In this document: in pieces, positions 49,801 through 61,546 of the stretch | How positions within the stretch are numbered: the first letter of the stretch is position 1 | How the letters are laid out: each line of letters opens with the position of its first letter | Origin: Beta vulgaris subsp. vulgaris | Lineage: Eukaryota > Streptophyta > Magnoliopsida > Caryophyllales > Amaranthaceae | DNA length: 64,000 nt | NCBI RefSeq assembly: GCF_026745355.1 | Contig: NC_079202.1 | Coordinates: 44,178,289-44,242,288, forward strand | Reading direction: 5' to 3' | Program-made: the position numbers and the translations under genes | Notes under the pieces: generated by a model | Database searches by the model: none | The model's input: the letters and a program-made list of their open reading frames with translations, nothing else | What the model was told of the DNA's origin: nothing

Positions 49801-52292
49801 TCAGTAAAGGGTTTCTTCCTTCGTCAATGAGAACAGAATCGACCTCATCAACAATTGCAAAATGAAATGGCTTTGGCCTGTTTTCAATTTCCTGATCAAA
49901 CTTGCTTAGAGCAAACAAAGATAAATTATAAAAGTACAAAGATTATTTGGAGAAGTACCATCTCATCACAAGCTCTCCACTAGTTCCAGCAAGATTATCC
50001 CGAAGATAATCAAAACCAAGTTCCTAAAGTTCACATGTAAGATATAGCTTATGATTTAATTTCAAAATAAGGCAATGCACATGAAATGATTGAATTACAT
50101 TTTAAGGATAGAAATAGAGTATAAACAGATGCGCCAGGCAAAGTGATTTCCAAGGGAAAAAAATATGTACAGAAATCTAAGCAAGGAAAAACAAAATATG
50201 CATAAAGCTACTTACTGCATTATTGGTGTAAGTTATATCGCATCTATAATTCAACCTCCGCTCCCCAGCCTTCATTCCCTTCTACACTCATTAAGAGAGG
50301 GGCAAAGATTTAAAATATGATGCAGGAAGTTACAAAAATCTGAAATCACCAAGATACATAACAGGACCTATGATATGAGGAAGTAAATAAGACAACCACA
50401 CCAGAAGACTTGTGCATTTCTGAAAATCGTGAATTTACCTGAATGAGACCAACTGATAGACCAAGGAAATGATGAACACTGCCCATCCACTCAGCATCAC
50501 GGCGAGCAAGATAATCATTGACAGTTACCACTGTCAACAGTAAAACTGACATAATCAGCAATGACATTTTTAAACTAGCTTGTAGGAAAAAATTGCAACA
50601 ATTCTCTGAAAAGCCTTCGTAATACATCTAATAATAGGAGGATAAAAGAGGAGGTGATTCTCCCCAGATTAGACACACAACGAAGCTAGTGTCCTATGTT
50701 TGCTGCAATAAATCCTTAACCGCTGAAATTTTAAAACTCATTATGGAATTTTTTGCACAAAGCATAGGTTATGTTCTCAGGTAAGGAAGAGATAATTTTT
50801 AACTCAGAGAACAAAAAATGCACAATCACTAACATACCATGTACACCTTCTCCTCTCAAAGCATTGAGATATGCTGCTAATGTGGAAACCAATGTCTTCC
50901 CTTCACCCGTCTTCATTTCAGCAATTGATCCATCATGAAGCACTGCTCCACCAATGATCTAGAGCCAAGCAACAGAACATAAAACTAGGCCTTTTCAAGC
51001 AACAAGGGAACAAAATCAAATGAGTGCAATTTGCAGGGCATCTAACCACAAATGAGAAAGGATACCTGAACATCAAAATGACGCATCCCAAGCGTTCGTT
51101 TTGCTGCTTCACGAACAACAGCAAATCCCTCTACAACATCCAATGTCACATAGAATCAGAACTAACAACTAAACGAACAACCAAATGACGTAAAACATAG
51201 TCCCCATTCAAAAACTACACTGACCAGCCTGTATATCAGCTAGGCTCTCCCCTAGTGCCAACCGACGTCGAAACTCCTCCGTCTTCGCCTTCAACTAAAT
51301 ACAACAAAAATCACATTAGTAAGTGGCGGATTTTGGACCAAAAACTTAACCGCGCCAAGCTTTGATCACCTAAACATCAAATTAAAAATTGAATCCTTTA
51401 CCAATACGCTACAAGATTTTGGTATATATTTATAATTCAATACAAGAAAAGTATGTATTATACTTCCTCCGTTCTGTTTTAAATGAAACATTGGATGAAA
51501 TGACACTATTCACTAGTCAATTTTAACTCCATTTTATCGCTATTATATAAAGAAAAACATAGTCAAGTGGGATCTTGTTAGATTCGTCTCGATGCATACT
51601 ATCAAATTATAACATTTTTATATTTTTTACGTGTACACAACTAAAGATATTAATGACTAAAGAAGCGCGTTGGGTTGCGTGAAAAAGCAAACGTTTCATT
51701 TAAAACGAACTGAGGAAGTATATAATATTGCCAAAAACTTAACGGAGGCCACGCCCTTACCAGTCCCAACTAAGATCCTCCGCTGCATTATCCAAACGTT
51801 GCCACAAATAAAATACAGTAAAACAATACAACCTTTCAAATATGAGTAAAAACCACAAACCTGGTCATCAGAGAGACTCTGCATCCGCTTTTCCAGAGCA
51901 TTAACAGCATCCACAAGACGGTAATAATCCCTCACAACCCAATAATTCATACTAGTAACATTATCCCATTTCTTCTTAGCTTGACCAAAACCCTCCTATA
52001 AACAAACAAAAACAAAACAAATATAACATCAAAAAAATGGGAACAATCAGCTCATTGAAGCATTTTAACAAACAGTTGGCAGGCAAAAAAAAACCTTGAG
52101 AAACGCAAAAGTTACTGGTCTACGATGATATAAACTAGAGCGTCGAGAATATGAAAGAAAGTAGGAATTCGATGAAAGATTAGGAAATGCAATTATGGGT
52201 TGGGTGATTGTGAACTTGGTAGTATTTGAAAGGAGAAGTGGTGGCTTTGTAGAATAGGGAGAACTGAGAAAGGATGATGGCACCACCGCCAT
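34844..52292 (-). CDS. SECA2: Protein translocase subunit SECA2, chloroplastic (31 exons)
   Basis: Exons on minus: 52292-52095, 51995-51861, 51294-51225, 51130-51066, 50958-50838, 50530-50439, 50281-50216, 50023-49959, 49877-49790, 49675-49610, 49522-49407, 48840-48750, 47418-47335, 47257-47165, 47070-46975, 46866-46781, 44541-44463, 44346-44233, 43058-42963, 42887-42824, 42724-42435, 40200-40145, 39143-39026, 38942-38862, 38359-38280, 37217-37163, 36866-36797, 36681-36504, 36410-36287, 35160-35086, 35008-34844. They total 3177 nt, 1058 codons plus TAA. Residues 1-66 are Ser/Thr-rich and basic, like a transit peptide. Walker A TGEGKT is at 173-178, DEVD at 281-284, TNMAGRGTD at 559-567 and RGRAGRQGD at 727-735. 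The C-terminal [15 protein letters not shown] and [15 protein letters not shown] segments match SECA2, not SECA1, from my knowledge of the family. Role: the ATPase that drives import through the SCY2/SECE2 channel in non-thylakoid plastid membranes. Confidence 0.93.
37908..38175. mobile_element. Stowaway-type MITE in a SECA2 intron
   Basis: CTCCCTATACTTCACAG faces CGGCGGGAG, with TA on both sides, as expected for Tc1/mariner-derived Stowaway MITEs. It lies in the intron between exons ending at 38280 and starting at 37217. Confidence 0.6.
39365..39560. repeat. Degenerate tandem repeat in a SECA2 intron
   Basis: Three diverged copies of about 65-75 bp carrying GCAGAAAGCTGCAGTG-like and TCACTACAGAA-like words. 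Confidence 0.65.
41440..42240. other. Repeat-like insertion in a SECA2 intron, class uncertain
   Basis: Carries a plus-strand CTCTATAAATAG box and a transcript-leader-like stretch, like the U3/R part of an LTR. I could not find matching ends or a duplication, so it is left unclassified. Confidence 0.3.
43769..44012. repeat. (TGAAC)n array in a SECA2 intron
   Basis: About 240 bp of CTGAA/TGAAC pentamers with interspersed GATCTGAAC and GATATGAAC variants, broken by one unique 35-bp spacer near 43890-43930. The rim GGGCCTGTTCTCCCCAGC on minus faintly matches the other rim, so it may be a MITE with an expanded core. Confidence 0.85.
45424..45764. mobile_element. Fold-back MITE with arms of about 125 bp in a SECA2 intron
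   Basis: The left arm, from GAAAAATTCACAAGAGAGGG, and the right arm read on minus, from GAAAAAATTCACAAGAGGGG, match for over 100 bp with few differences. They leave a spacer of about 90 bp. Arms this long suggest a MULE-type MITE. The flanks are TATATATTT-like and hard to resolve. Confidence 0.8.
45980..46593. other. Overlapping ORFs on both strands in a SECA2 intron
   Basis: Plus: 141 codons (46168-46593). Minus: about 110 codons (46299-45980) ending near a possible GT donor at CCCG. Both products have ordinary protein composition, unusual for this AT-rich intron. Neither matches SecA or any family I recognise. One may be a captured gene fragment and the other its shadow. Confidence 0.3.
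51463..51718. mobile_element. Stowaway MITE in SECA2 intron 2
   Basis: CTTCCTCCGTTCTGTTTTAA faces TTAAAACGAACTGAGGAAG, with TA on each side. Length is 256 bp, typical for Stowaway. Confidence 0.85.
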
Positions 52293-52580
52293 GAGAAAAG
52301 GTGTGGATTTCTATCTGCTGGGTGTTGTAGAGTGGTGTTTGAAGAAGCTATTTGACTATTTGTGCTGCAAAGAGTGCAGAGGAGGATCGTAGTCTGCACT
52401 CAACACTCTCCAACTATGGCGCCCATTTACCCCGGATTTTTCTATTCCTCTTGCTAAGACCTTGTTAATTGACTAATAGTTGGAAATTGAAATTTACGAG
52501 TTATGACTTTACTTTTTTTGAGGGGAAGTTATGACTTTACTTATGTCTTGCTAAAGACTGCCGTAAAAAAAAATTCCAAC
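52293..52580. promoter_or_regulatory. 5' flank of SECA2
   Basis: The core promoter on minus must lie here if the ATG at 52292 is right. No convincing TATA box was picked out. Confidence 0.3.
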
Positions 52581-52584
52581 GCTC

Positions 52585-52853
52585 TAGGGAGTGTTTCGTA
52601 TGATTAAATGGAAACCGAATGGAAAGGATTTGGATAAGGAAGGAAAATAAAAATAATAATTGTTACTTTTATTAGTTATTTGGTATCCTAGTGGAATGAA
52701 AACAGTTGAGAGGTTTATGATTGAGGAAGGAAACGTGATTTGTTTCCACTAATTTAATAAGGGTAACAAATGGGGGGGATTGTAAATCCCTAATGGAAAC
52801 GCTTATTTGCATCCGTTTCCTACATCAAATTTTTTTATACCAAACACCCTCTA
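52585..52853. mobile_element. Possible MITE upstream of SECA2
   Basis: TAGGGAGTGTTTCGTAT faces ATACCAAACACCCTCTA as imperfect inverted ends about 270 bp apart. The duplication is unclear. Confidence 0.45.
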
Positions 52854-53524
52854 AATAGTAAATACATACTTTCATGGTGTACAATACTTCCATTTCTTTT
52901 CATTTTTCTTTCTTCTCTTTCTCTCTTTCCCTTTTCCTTTCCCTTTCCCTACCACCACCACTATTAGAGTCATCGATGCCACCACCACCACTACTAGAGC
53001 CATCAGTGCTAGAGATGACAATGGGTAGGGGTGAGGGTAGAGTAAGGCTAGACCTGTACACATACCCTACTTTTTGAATGTAGACCCATATCCTACATGT
53101 ACCCATAAGGTAAAAAATTTTAGGACCCTTTCTCGTACCCATAGGGTTTGAAAGGGTATGGGTAGGGTCTTGGGTCTGAAATGGGTCCAATACAAAAAAA
53201 AATCACTTACATTTTCACGTGTACATATAATCGTTAAGCACAATTATATATATTAATTTTGCAATTAGCTTATATAATATCACATCACATTCCATAGCAA
53301 TACATAGTTTTTGCATATCCCAAAAAGTCTCATACATCAAAATATAAATAAAGAGATTGACATTGTGATAACGAGAGACTAAGAGTAGAGAAAGAGAGTG
53401 AGAGTAGAATGAGAGAGTGATATTGTGATAGTGAGAGATTGAGAGAGTGAGAGTAAAGTGAAAATCAGACGTGATTGCGATTTGCAGCTAGGGTAGGATC
53501 CGTTGAAAACAACTAAAAACAATG

Positions 53525-53815
53525 GTAACTTTTAACCCCTTCAGGGTAACTTTTAACACTTTTAGGGTAACTTTTGCCAGTTTGGGGATAACTTTATTAT
53601 ATTAAGGGTAGTTCTATATATTTCAAAGGTAACTTTATTTATTATAAGAGTAACTATTACCACTTTTAGGGTAACTCTTACCACTTAAAAGGTAACTTTA
53701 TTATGTTAAGGCCTTAAGGGTAACTTTATACTAAGAGTAGCTTTGAATTTTTTTACGGTAACTAGCTTTTAGAAATTATAAAAGTAACTTTTATTAGAGT
53801 AACTAATAACTTTAG
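53525..53815. repeat. GGGTAACTTTT minisatellite inside the hAT element
   Basis: A dozen or so irregular copies of GGGTAACTTTTA/ACCACTTTTA at about 20-30-bp spacing. Confidence 0.8.
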
Positions 53816-54536
53816 CTATTGATACTTTTTTCGCAATACTGCCACCTCCTTCCTCAACCTACCTCTTTCCTTTTTCTTTGCCAAACTTTGTGTGTTTCAA
53901 CAATAATGGCAATGAAACTCAAGTATACCCATCAATTTATCAACAACCTCTACCTTATGTTCCCAATGCATATTATCCATATCTGACTTTAAAAATCAAT
54001 ATAAATCAACAACAGTAACATCCTTATGAGAGGATCCGAATTGAAAGGAAGAACAAAAGCTAGGGTATCGGGAAACAAGTATCTCTAGAATGTTTTGGAG
54101 AGATTTGAAGGATGTTGGAGATGGCGGACAAGTCGACTCGGAATGAATCGGAAGAAGAAGCTTCACTTGTAGGGATCCTAGGATTGCGGTGCCATCGGTG
54201 AAAATGAGCTTAGAAATCAGAAGGAGGCCGTACTCGAAAGGTCCGACGAGCGTAGACTATGATTGGATCTTTGGTTTAAGATGGAGGTGTTGATGATGGT
54301 GGTGCTCGGTGTTTTCTGCCATTGATAAAGGAGGAGAGAGAAAAAAAATGGAAGGGTTAAATGTGGGTTGGATATTTAGAGGAGAGAGAGAGAGGGGTGG
54401 AGTTTTATGAGCAGAGAGGGAGAGTGTCAGAGTGGGATAGAGGGAATTGAGAATATAAGCCGCACGATCAAAATCAACAGCCCAGATGTCTTGTTTTCAA
54501 TTTTCATATTAAGAGTTATTTTCACAAGATCTTGTT

Positions 54537-54537
<1 letters not shown>

Positions 54538-54582
<45 letters not shown>
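54538..54582. repeat. (TA)n microsatellite
   Basis: About 22 uninterrupted TA units within the hAT element. Confidence 0.95.
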
Positions 54583-54585
<3 letters not shown>

Positions 54586-54794
54586 TTCTAAAAAATAAAA
54601 ATATATATTTTAATTGGTGTGGTCCATGGATAAGGTCTAGGTAGGGTCTGGGTATTTGAGTAGTGGACTCTTACCCTACTCTTACCCGGTAGTAACAATA
54701 CTCATACCTTACCTTACTATGGGTCCAAAAAATTAATACATATACCCTAATTTTAGGGTAGGGTCTTGGACCCATTGCCATCCTTAATCAGCAC

Positions 54795-55597
54795 CGCCAC
54801 CACCATCACAAGAACCAATGGAATACGCTGCGCCACCACCAACAACAGCAACAATATGCAAAGAAATAGACGCTTAATTTCCAATTTTTCTTTAAAAAAG
54901 AGGGAGGCATTTGGGTGGTGGGTCATTGAAAATAGCATATTACAGGCGGAAGCAAGGTGGTGGTGGTGATGATGGGGCATGAAGGTGGTGGTGGACTGGT
55001 GGTGGTGATGGGGCATGAAGGTGGTGGTGGACTAGTGGTGATGATGGGCATGAAGGTGGTGGTGGTGGCAACTAGGGAGTGAACTCCAATGAGTTTCCCC
55101 AAAGTATGGTGATAATGGTCGTGGGGAATAATGGTGGTGGTCGGGTGTGATGGTGGTGGCGGTACGACGCCGCTGGTGGTGTGGCAGCACCAGTGTTGGT
55201 GTGAAATAAGAAGGGGAAGGGGAAATGAGGAAATAGAAAGTGAAAAAAGAGAAGGAGAATACATGAGCAACCGAATACGCGCTTGGCGAAGGATCCCGAA
55301 TACCGTATTTTATACGTATTTTGGACGATAGTAAGAATATTCAGGGTGATCTTTATCAAAAGTCGTGTCTTATGATACGACTTCACCTTTGCAAAGTAGT
55401 CTGTGGCCTTTGGGATTATCTATACCTATTTATTAAAGAAATCACTTATTGACTACCGAGCCATGGGTGAAGTATCAAGAGAATAGGTGATTGATGACGT
55501 AGGTGACGATGTTAAAGAAGCCTATATTAGTGGCATGGTAGCAGTTTAAGAATGTCGTTTTAACACATAAAAAGATTGACAAAGTCAAAGATTTCAA
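54795..55597. repeat. CCACCA/GGTGGT-rich stretch with 40-bp tandem units
   Basis: From 54950 to 55075 a unit with GGTGGTGGTG and GATGGGGCATGAA repeats about three times. The His- and Pro-rich minus-strand ORFs here are products of the repeat. The remainder to 55597 shows nothing. Confidence 0.7.
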
Positions 55598-55605
55598 CAA
55601 TCACC

Positions 55606-55899
55606 TAGAGGTGATCATGGGCCGGGCTTTGGCCAAAAAAAAGTGGCCCGTTTCGGGCCAAAGTCGCAGGTCGGGCCAAGGTTCGAGCCAAAAAAAACGT
55701 GCAAATCCCGGTATTTCGGGTCGGGTCTATCAGGCTTTTCGGGTCGGGTCAAAATTTGGCCTATTTTTCCAAATATAGGTTACCCGTAGCCCAGTTCTTT
55801 TGCCTAAAAAATCGGGTGGGGACGGCCCCGGTCATGGGGTCGAAAAAACTTGCCCAAAACCCATCCAAAATCGGATCGAGCTAATCTTGATCACCTTTA
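55606..55899. mobile_element. Short hAT-type MITE
   Basis: Ends TAGAGGTGATCA and TGATCACCTTTA, with exact 8-bp duplication CAATCACC (55598-55605, 55900-55907). The interior is full of GGGCC/GGTCGGG words. Confidence 0.9.
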
Positions 55900-55907
55900 C
55901 AATCACC

Positions 55908-56540
55908 CTACTAAAGATTTCATAAAATTAGACGTTGGATGATACATTGAACTAGTCAACATCCCGGGATGTCAAAATGGAAGCCTTGCTTGATAAGCAA
56001 ATCATCACTTAAAGTAGTAAGGAAGCTAAGGTCTCACTAGTAAGAAGACTAATCTTCTCCAAAAAAATTTGACACCTAATTTAATTAGTTGTTAGTCCAT
56101 CAGGAAAAAAGGTAATATCTGTTTTAAGATTCATTTTCTTTCACTCCAAAAACTTTATAACTATGTCCTCACTCTTTAATATTCTTTGCTTCCCCGGTCC
56201 TCTCTTTTTGGTCATTTTGTTTATGATACATTGTAACTATTTAAATTCGTCGCTCTCAAGTCGTTCTTTACTTTGTAATCCAACCTACTTTTGTGCTATC
56301 CAAGTACACAGTCCGTTCACATTTTACCTTATCATATCATGCTCGTCATCTTCAAATATGGTGACATCTTGTTTTTTCCAAATAAAAGTAATATATACAA
56401 TTAACCCTTATTGCTTGTTCAATTTACTCGTGCATTCTACACATTGACAAATCTATCTACCCATTTTTCATTTAATCTTTGACCAGTAATCTCTATTGAC
56501 AAGTTTAGTACTTGAGATTTTTGCCCCCATAATTTTTAAA
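55908..56540. other. Gene-free stretch
   Basis: The 94-codon ORF at 56163-56447 is Ser/Leu/Phe-rich with no recognisable feature. I do not call it a gene. Confidence 0.4.
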
Positions 56541-56649
56541 AGGAAAATTTGATTTAATCAGTTTCAACTATGGGCGTCTTGACGAAAACAGTCCTAACTC
56601 TCGTTTTTTATTGTTCAGTCCCAACTTTAACACCTCCTCCCCTTCTTTA

Positions 56650-57705
56650 GAGCACTCCCAATGGTGATATAACTCATCACCAAAATCAGAAAATTTGGGC
56701 TTAACAAAAAAAACATGCATCCCATTGGTGATAGAAAACCCATCACCAAAAACATGTTTTGTCATCCATCACCATGTGAGCAAACCATCAGCAAATGAAC
56801 CATGTGAATGAAAGACAAAATGAGCTTAGTCACACACAGCCAGCCAGTGGCAAGCTGCCACGTGGCTGCTGCTGTGTTCTTTTTGGGAAATTTCGTGGAA
56901 ATTTCCACGGAATTTCCCAAAAAATTCGTATTTCAAAAAAAAAAAACCAAAATTCATATTTTTTCCCCTCTATAAAATGATACCCATATTGATATATTTC
57001 AGATAAAAAAAAAAACTTCTCCTCCTCACCTTTCTCTCTCTAAAAATATTTATACATCATTTTGATTTACTTAGCTCTAAAATCATGTTCACCTAGCTCT
57101 AAAATCAGATTTGATTGAAAATATTTGGAAATGCTATGGACATAGGGGTTGTTAGTTGTGCTTTAATCAGATTTGCCTCTAGTTATGCTTTCATTTCTGC
57201 TTGTGTATCATCTTTTGATTGTTGTTAATGGATTGATGTTGTGCGTTTCGATTACTAGTAATTAATCATCGACTAATGAAAGTAATTATCCGATAATAAT
57301 AATTTTTCAGGACTTAATACGCGATAATATATAATTACATTATCGTAAGTAATTTTATTTTACCCGCCATACGTAATAATAATTAATTTTTGTAATTAAT
57401 TATTATTTTACTAATAACCTAATAATGATAATTAATTTTGTAATTAATTATTATAATTTTAAGTAATCATAAGATGATTCATTTTTATTTTTAATATGTA
57501 AATTATATTATTTATTGAAGTAGGAAAGAGAAATAGGAGAGAGAAAGTTGAGGTGGGGTAGTGAAATGTAGGAGAGATAAAGTGGGAGTTTGATGGTTTT
57601 TTTGTTCATGAGTGGGATGGAGGTGACACATTTGATCATGAAATGATCAAAACATGAGTAAGTAGGAAAACTTGGTGATCAAACCCATCACCGTTGGGAA
57701 TGCTC
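56650..57705. mobile_element. Non-autonomous PIF/Harbinger-type element
   Basis: Ends GAGCACTCCCAATGGTGAT and ATCACCGTTGGGAATGCTC, with TTA on each side (56647-56649, 57706-57708), the Harbinger duplication length. No transposase visible in about 1.06 kb. It contains a 42-bp palindrome. Confidence 0.85.
56881..56922. repeat. 42-bp palindrome
   Basis: Two 21-bp halves (starting TTTTGGGAAATTT) are reverse complements with one mismatch and no spacer. Confidence 0.9.
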
Positions 57706-58801
57706 TTACACTGGTAGTCCTAGTGGACTGGTGACTTACTAAACTGGTTAAAAAGTAAATTAACCTTTTTTTTTCCTTTTTATGTTTATTTCCACCTGTT
57801 TCGTCTACCGCCTCTTTCAGTCTTTCTCTCTCCTCCCTCCTTCTGCCTCTTCCCCTGCCACCCCTCCACCACTGTCACCACCTGCATCCCCCACCCTTAT
57901 CGTAAACCCACAACTCAACCCCAAGCCTACCCGCCACCCTCCCATCCCACCCGCAACCTTTATCCCCAACCCATGCCCCTACCCCACCCCCAGTCCCCCG
58001 CACAACCTTCTCCCAACCCCCCATCCCGCAGCCTTAGAAATGCCCCTACTGCCGCCACTAATCCTCCGACCCCCCAATCCCTCTGCATCTTCTCTCTTTT
58101 GCTCTCGCCTTCATCTTTAGGGTTTTTGGGAGGTAGTTTTAAAAGTGGTGGAGGTGTTTTGGGGTGATTTCGAGGGTGGGGGAGGTGTTTTGGGACAGAG
58201 GGATACAATTTTGGGGCTAAGGAGGGTGTGGCTGGGGCAAGGTAGTGGTTTCGGGTTCTGATATTTCGGGAACAGGAGAGGGGTTTTGGGGACAGGGGAC
58301 GGGGGAAGATGGTGGCGGGGGAGGTAATAAAGGAGCTTTAGAGACGGGGGAGGGTGGTGGGGGAGTGGTGATTATAAGGGGAGGTGAGTAGTGGGTGGAA
58401 AGGGAAGGGGTTGGGTGGCAGGGGAGAGGAGGAGGAGGAGGGAGCAGTGAAGGAAGGTGGGAGGATCGAGGAGGAAGAAGATATAAAAAAATGCCAAATT
58501 TTTTCTACTACATCTACAACTGATATTGTAAATACTATTTAAAGTTGGGACTGAACAATAAAAAAGATAGTTGGGATTGTTTTTGTCAGGGCACCCATAG
58601 TTGGGACTAATTAAATAAAATTTTCTTTTTTTAAATTTGGTGCATCTTTTCATATTAATTCCAAATTGAATTTTATTAATAAATAATTTCAAAATTGATG
58701 ATATCTTATTGTATTTTTAGTAGAGGAATATGAGTAGCATATTATTTAATGGTTACTTTATCTATTGCGAATTAAATTCAGAATGCGAGCATTACCGATC
58801 A

Positions 58802-58844
58802 TGTAATCCCGTGTAAATTTATGGATTTTATAAATATATTTTTG

Positions 58845-58903
<59 letters not shown>

Positions 58904-61397
58904 TTATATTTAAATATAATTTAGTTTGAAAATAATTTAAAGGTTGACTATTTGAAAGTCAAAAGAATTATTTTAAGGATTTAAGAAAGTTAAAATATTT
59001 GTTAAGGCATGCTTTGAAAAAAATTTAAATTACTTTTTGGATTTGAAAAGGAGTTTAAATGGACTTGAGGAATCCAAATACTAATTAGATTAGGAAAAGG
59101 ACTTCTAGTGATGTTAGGAGTTCAATTATCAATCATATTCATCATTAAACTCTATTTAAAGCCCAATTGCCTTTTTCTAAGCCCAAAAGAAAAATGCACA
59201 TATAAATACATTAGACCAAAATTTTACCCACGCACAAACTTTCTCTATTCTCCCTCTCACAAAACCGGCGGCCTAGTTTCGCACGTTTTTTCTCTTCCAA
59301 GAAAAAAATTCTTCCTCAAAAAGAAACTTTCCTCCTTCACTTTACACCACTAGGGATATTTTCGTCTGCTGCCACGTCAAAAAGAAACCGTGATATTTTC
59401 GTCTGTTGCTGTCACGTCACCCAGTCGGCGCCTTTTGTCCTCTTTTTCCTCTGTGTTGGTTTGATTATCTTTCTTCCTCCTCAAGTTTTATTTAAAGATT
59501 ATATTTTATGATTTGTTTTGGTGTTAATTATGTTTAGAAGCTTTAATTTAATGATCTAATTATGAATCTATGATTATATAATTTATGTATTGAAGAAATA
59601 AAAATTTTATATTTACTTATTATGTTTAAATTGGATTTTTAATTATCAAAGCATGAATTTTTAGGGTTTTAAAGATTGGAAAATCATAGTAGTATGTTAT
59701 AATCTATGAAATTGATTATACTTATGAGTTTAAATATGTTCAAGTATGTTTAAAGAGGGTTTTAATTAATAAATTATATGTTACTGGAATTTTAAAAGGA
59801 TGTTATTGATGGAGTTTTATGGATTTTAATGACTAGTATAATAGTACTGTGCTAGGAAGTATTAGTATTAATTGAAGTTTTAATGATGGAAATAACTTTT
59901 AATATTTTTAAAAGGAGGTTTAAAGTATTTTAAAGTTGCTAGAATCTATTTGAGTATTGATTATAAATTTTTATGGGTTGTTTTAGGCGGAGAATTTAGG
60001 CGACTTTTAAGGTTGTTAAAGCGGTCTGTCAATTTGTCTACACAAGGTACATACATACCTATGTGTTGATTGATGTAGTATCATGATTTTAGGAAGGAAA
60101 GTTATGTAGTATCATGTATGGAACTTTGTGAATTCATATATGATTGATGTTATGTTGGATTTTGCATGTTTTATGCCTATGTGCGAAAATGTTAAGTATG
60201 AGATTTAATTAAGAGATTTTTATCATGTTTGTATGGAAGATTGATGCATGGATGTTGGTTGGAGACTCTATTTTATTAATTCGAAAGGGAAAATTAATAT
60301 ATATTTATTGTTATGAATCATGATTGAATCATGTGTTCCGTATTATTATTATTTTTACTACTCTATGAGGACTATGGGCTTTATTTGATAAGGTTATAAT
60401 TTATACCTTTGAAAGGTAAGTTGGTTGTTGGCTAGGTTCAACAAATAAGAAGGATTGAATTAAGGAAGAATTAATCTTGGGTTGTAGGTTGTATGATCAC
60501 TTATTTAATCCTAAGATTAAGGAAACAAAGTTGTGGATGTTTGATTATATATTATATGTGTTGTGTGTCATAATAAGGAATAATTGGTTAATCATGTAAA
60601 GTGAAACTTGGATAGTGATAAACTTTAGACTGGTGCACGTCTAAAGTTGGACAATCAGGAGTTGCGGTACATGGCGAGCGTGCCATGACTTTTTCTGGGA
60701 ATTATGGATTGATCACCGTTCTCATTTTTATTTAAAAGGTTCCTCGATATCGTAGGTCATGAGAATACGAAGTCGCGCCCGTATTTCGTCTTCCAAAGGG
60801 AAGGCTGGTTTGTAGTTAAACAACTCAATCCAGTGACTATTTCATTTAAAAGATATTGTTAGAGTTTAGTTCAATAAAAGTTATCTACAGATTATTATTA
60901 TTATATTGTTATTTATTCCTGCTTACTATTTATTAGTATCATGTTATGAATGTTTATTTATTTATTATGTAGTACCCAACTTTGCTGATTACGTGCTTTG
61001 TTTCTGTGTTTGATCATGGCTTTGCCTTATTGATCTTGTGATGATCCATTCTTGGTGAGTAGATTCTCTAGTGCATCGTCATCTACAGGTGTGCAGATGA
61101 TGCATCACGGGGTGTCAAGAATGGAGAGCTTATGTAGCATGTTGATTATTTATTGTTTTATAGTAGATACATTATATTTAAGTTTGGTTTAGGGTTAACG
61201 TTAATATTGTTGTTTTGTTTTAAAGTTACTTTGTTATTTATTATATTTCAATTCTAAAGTTAATTAGTTATATGTTTTCTACTGCAAAATTTTGAATAAG
61301 CCGATACGTTATCAAACGGGTGATAATACTTTGATGATTCTTTAGTTTTATATTTGAAAAGTATTTTTGAAAAAGAGAGAATGATCGAGGTGTTATA
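58802..61397 (+). mobile_element. 2.6-kb solo LTR, Ty3/gypsy (chromovirus-like)
   Basis: Starts TGTAATCCCG, a variant of the TGTAACACCCG start common in such LTRs, and ends GAGGTGTTATA. The exact 5-bp duplication GATCA lies at 58797-58801 and 61398-61402. A TATAAATACA box lies near 59200. A TA-rich microsatellite lies at 58848-58905. No internal region or partner LTR. Confidence 0.85.
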
Positions 61398-61546
61398 GAT
61401 CACCTGTGCTTGATCATACTCTTATTTTACCTTTGTACATTTAGCTCTTGGTCTTCCATTTCCGTCCATTCTCTTCAGCAGGCTTCCTTTATGCGCGGGT
61501 ATTACAATTGCAGTAACCATTGTAGTCATTGCTACAAGCCTACAAT

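Larger units (their letters stand above)
53010..54786. mobile_element. Non-autonomous hAT-type element, 1.8 kb
   Basis: Ends TAGAGATGACAATGGGT and ACCCATTGCCATCCTTA. The flanks ATCAGTGC and ATCAGCAC match 6 of 8. Subterminal GGGTAGGG/GGGTATG words are frequent. The interior holds a GGTAACTTT minisatellite and a TA microsatellite but no transposase. The insertion point lies in a CCACCA-rich tract. Confidence 0.75.
56541..58627. mobile_element. Long-TIR (MULE-like) element hosting a Harbinger-type element
   Basis: Arms of about 90 bp at 56541-56632 and 58530-58627 match in inverted orientation, sharing words such as TTATTGTTCAGTCCCAACTT. Flanks read ATTTTTAAA and TTTTTTAAA. The interior outside the nested element is C-rich on plus and encodes only low-complexity Pro-rich frames. 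Confidence 0.75.

Noticed and set aside
54753..55386. His/Pro-rich minus-strand ORFs
   Set aside because: Translation of CCACCA repeats.
57782..58208. Proline-rich ORFs on both strands
   Set aside because: Low-complexity C-rich filler of the long-TIR element.
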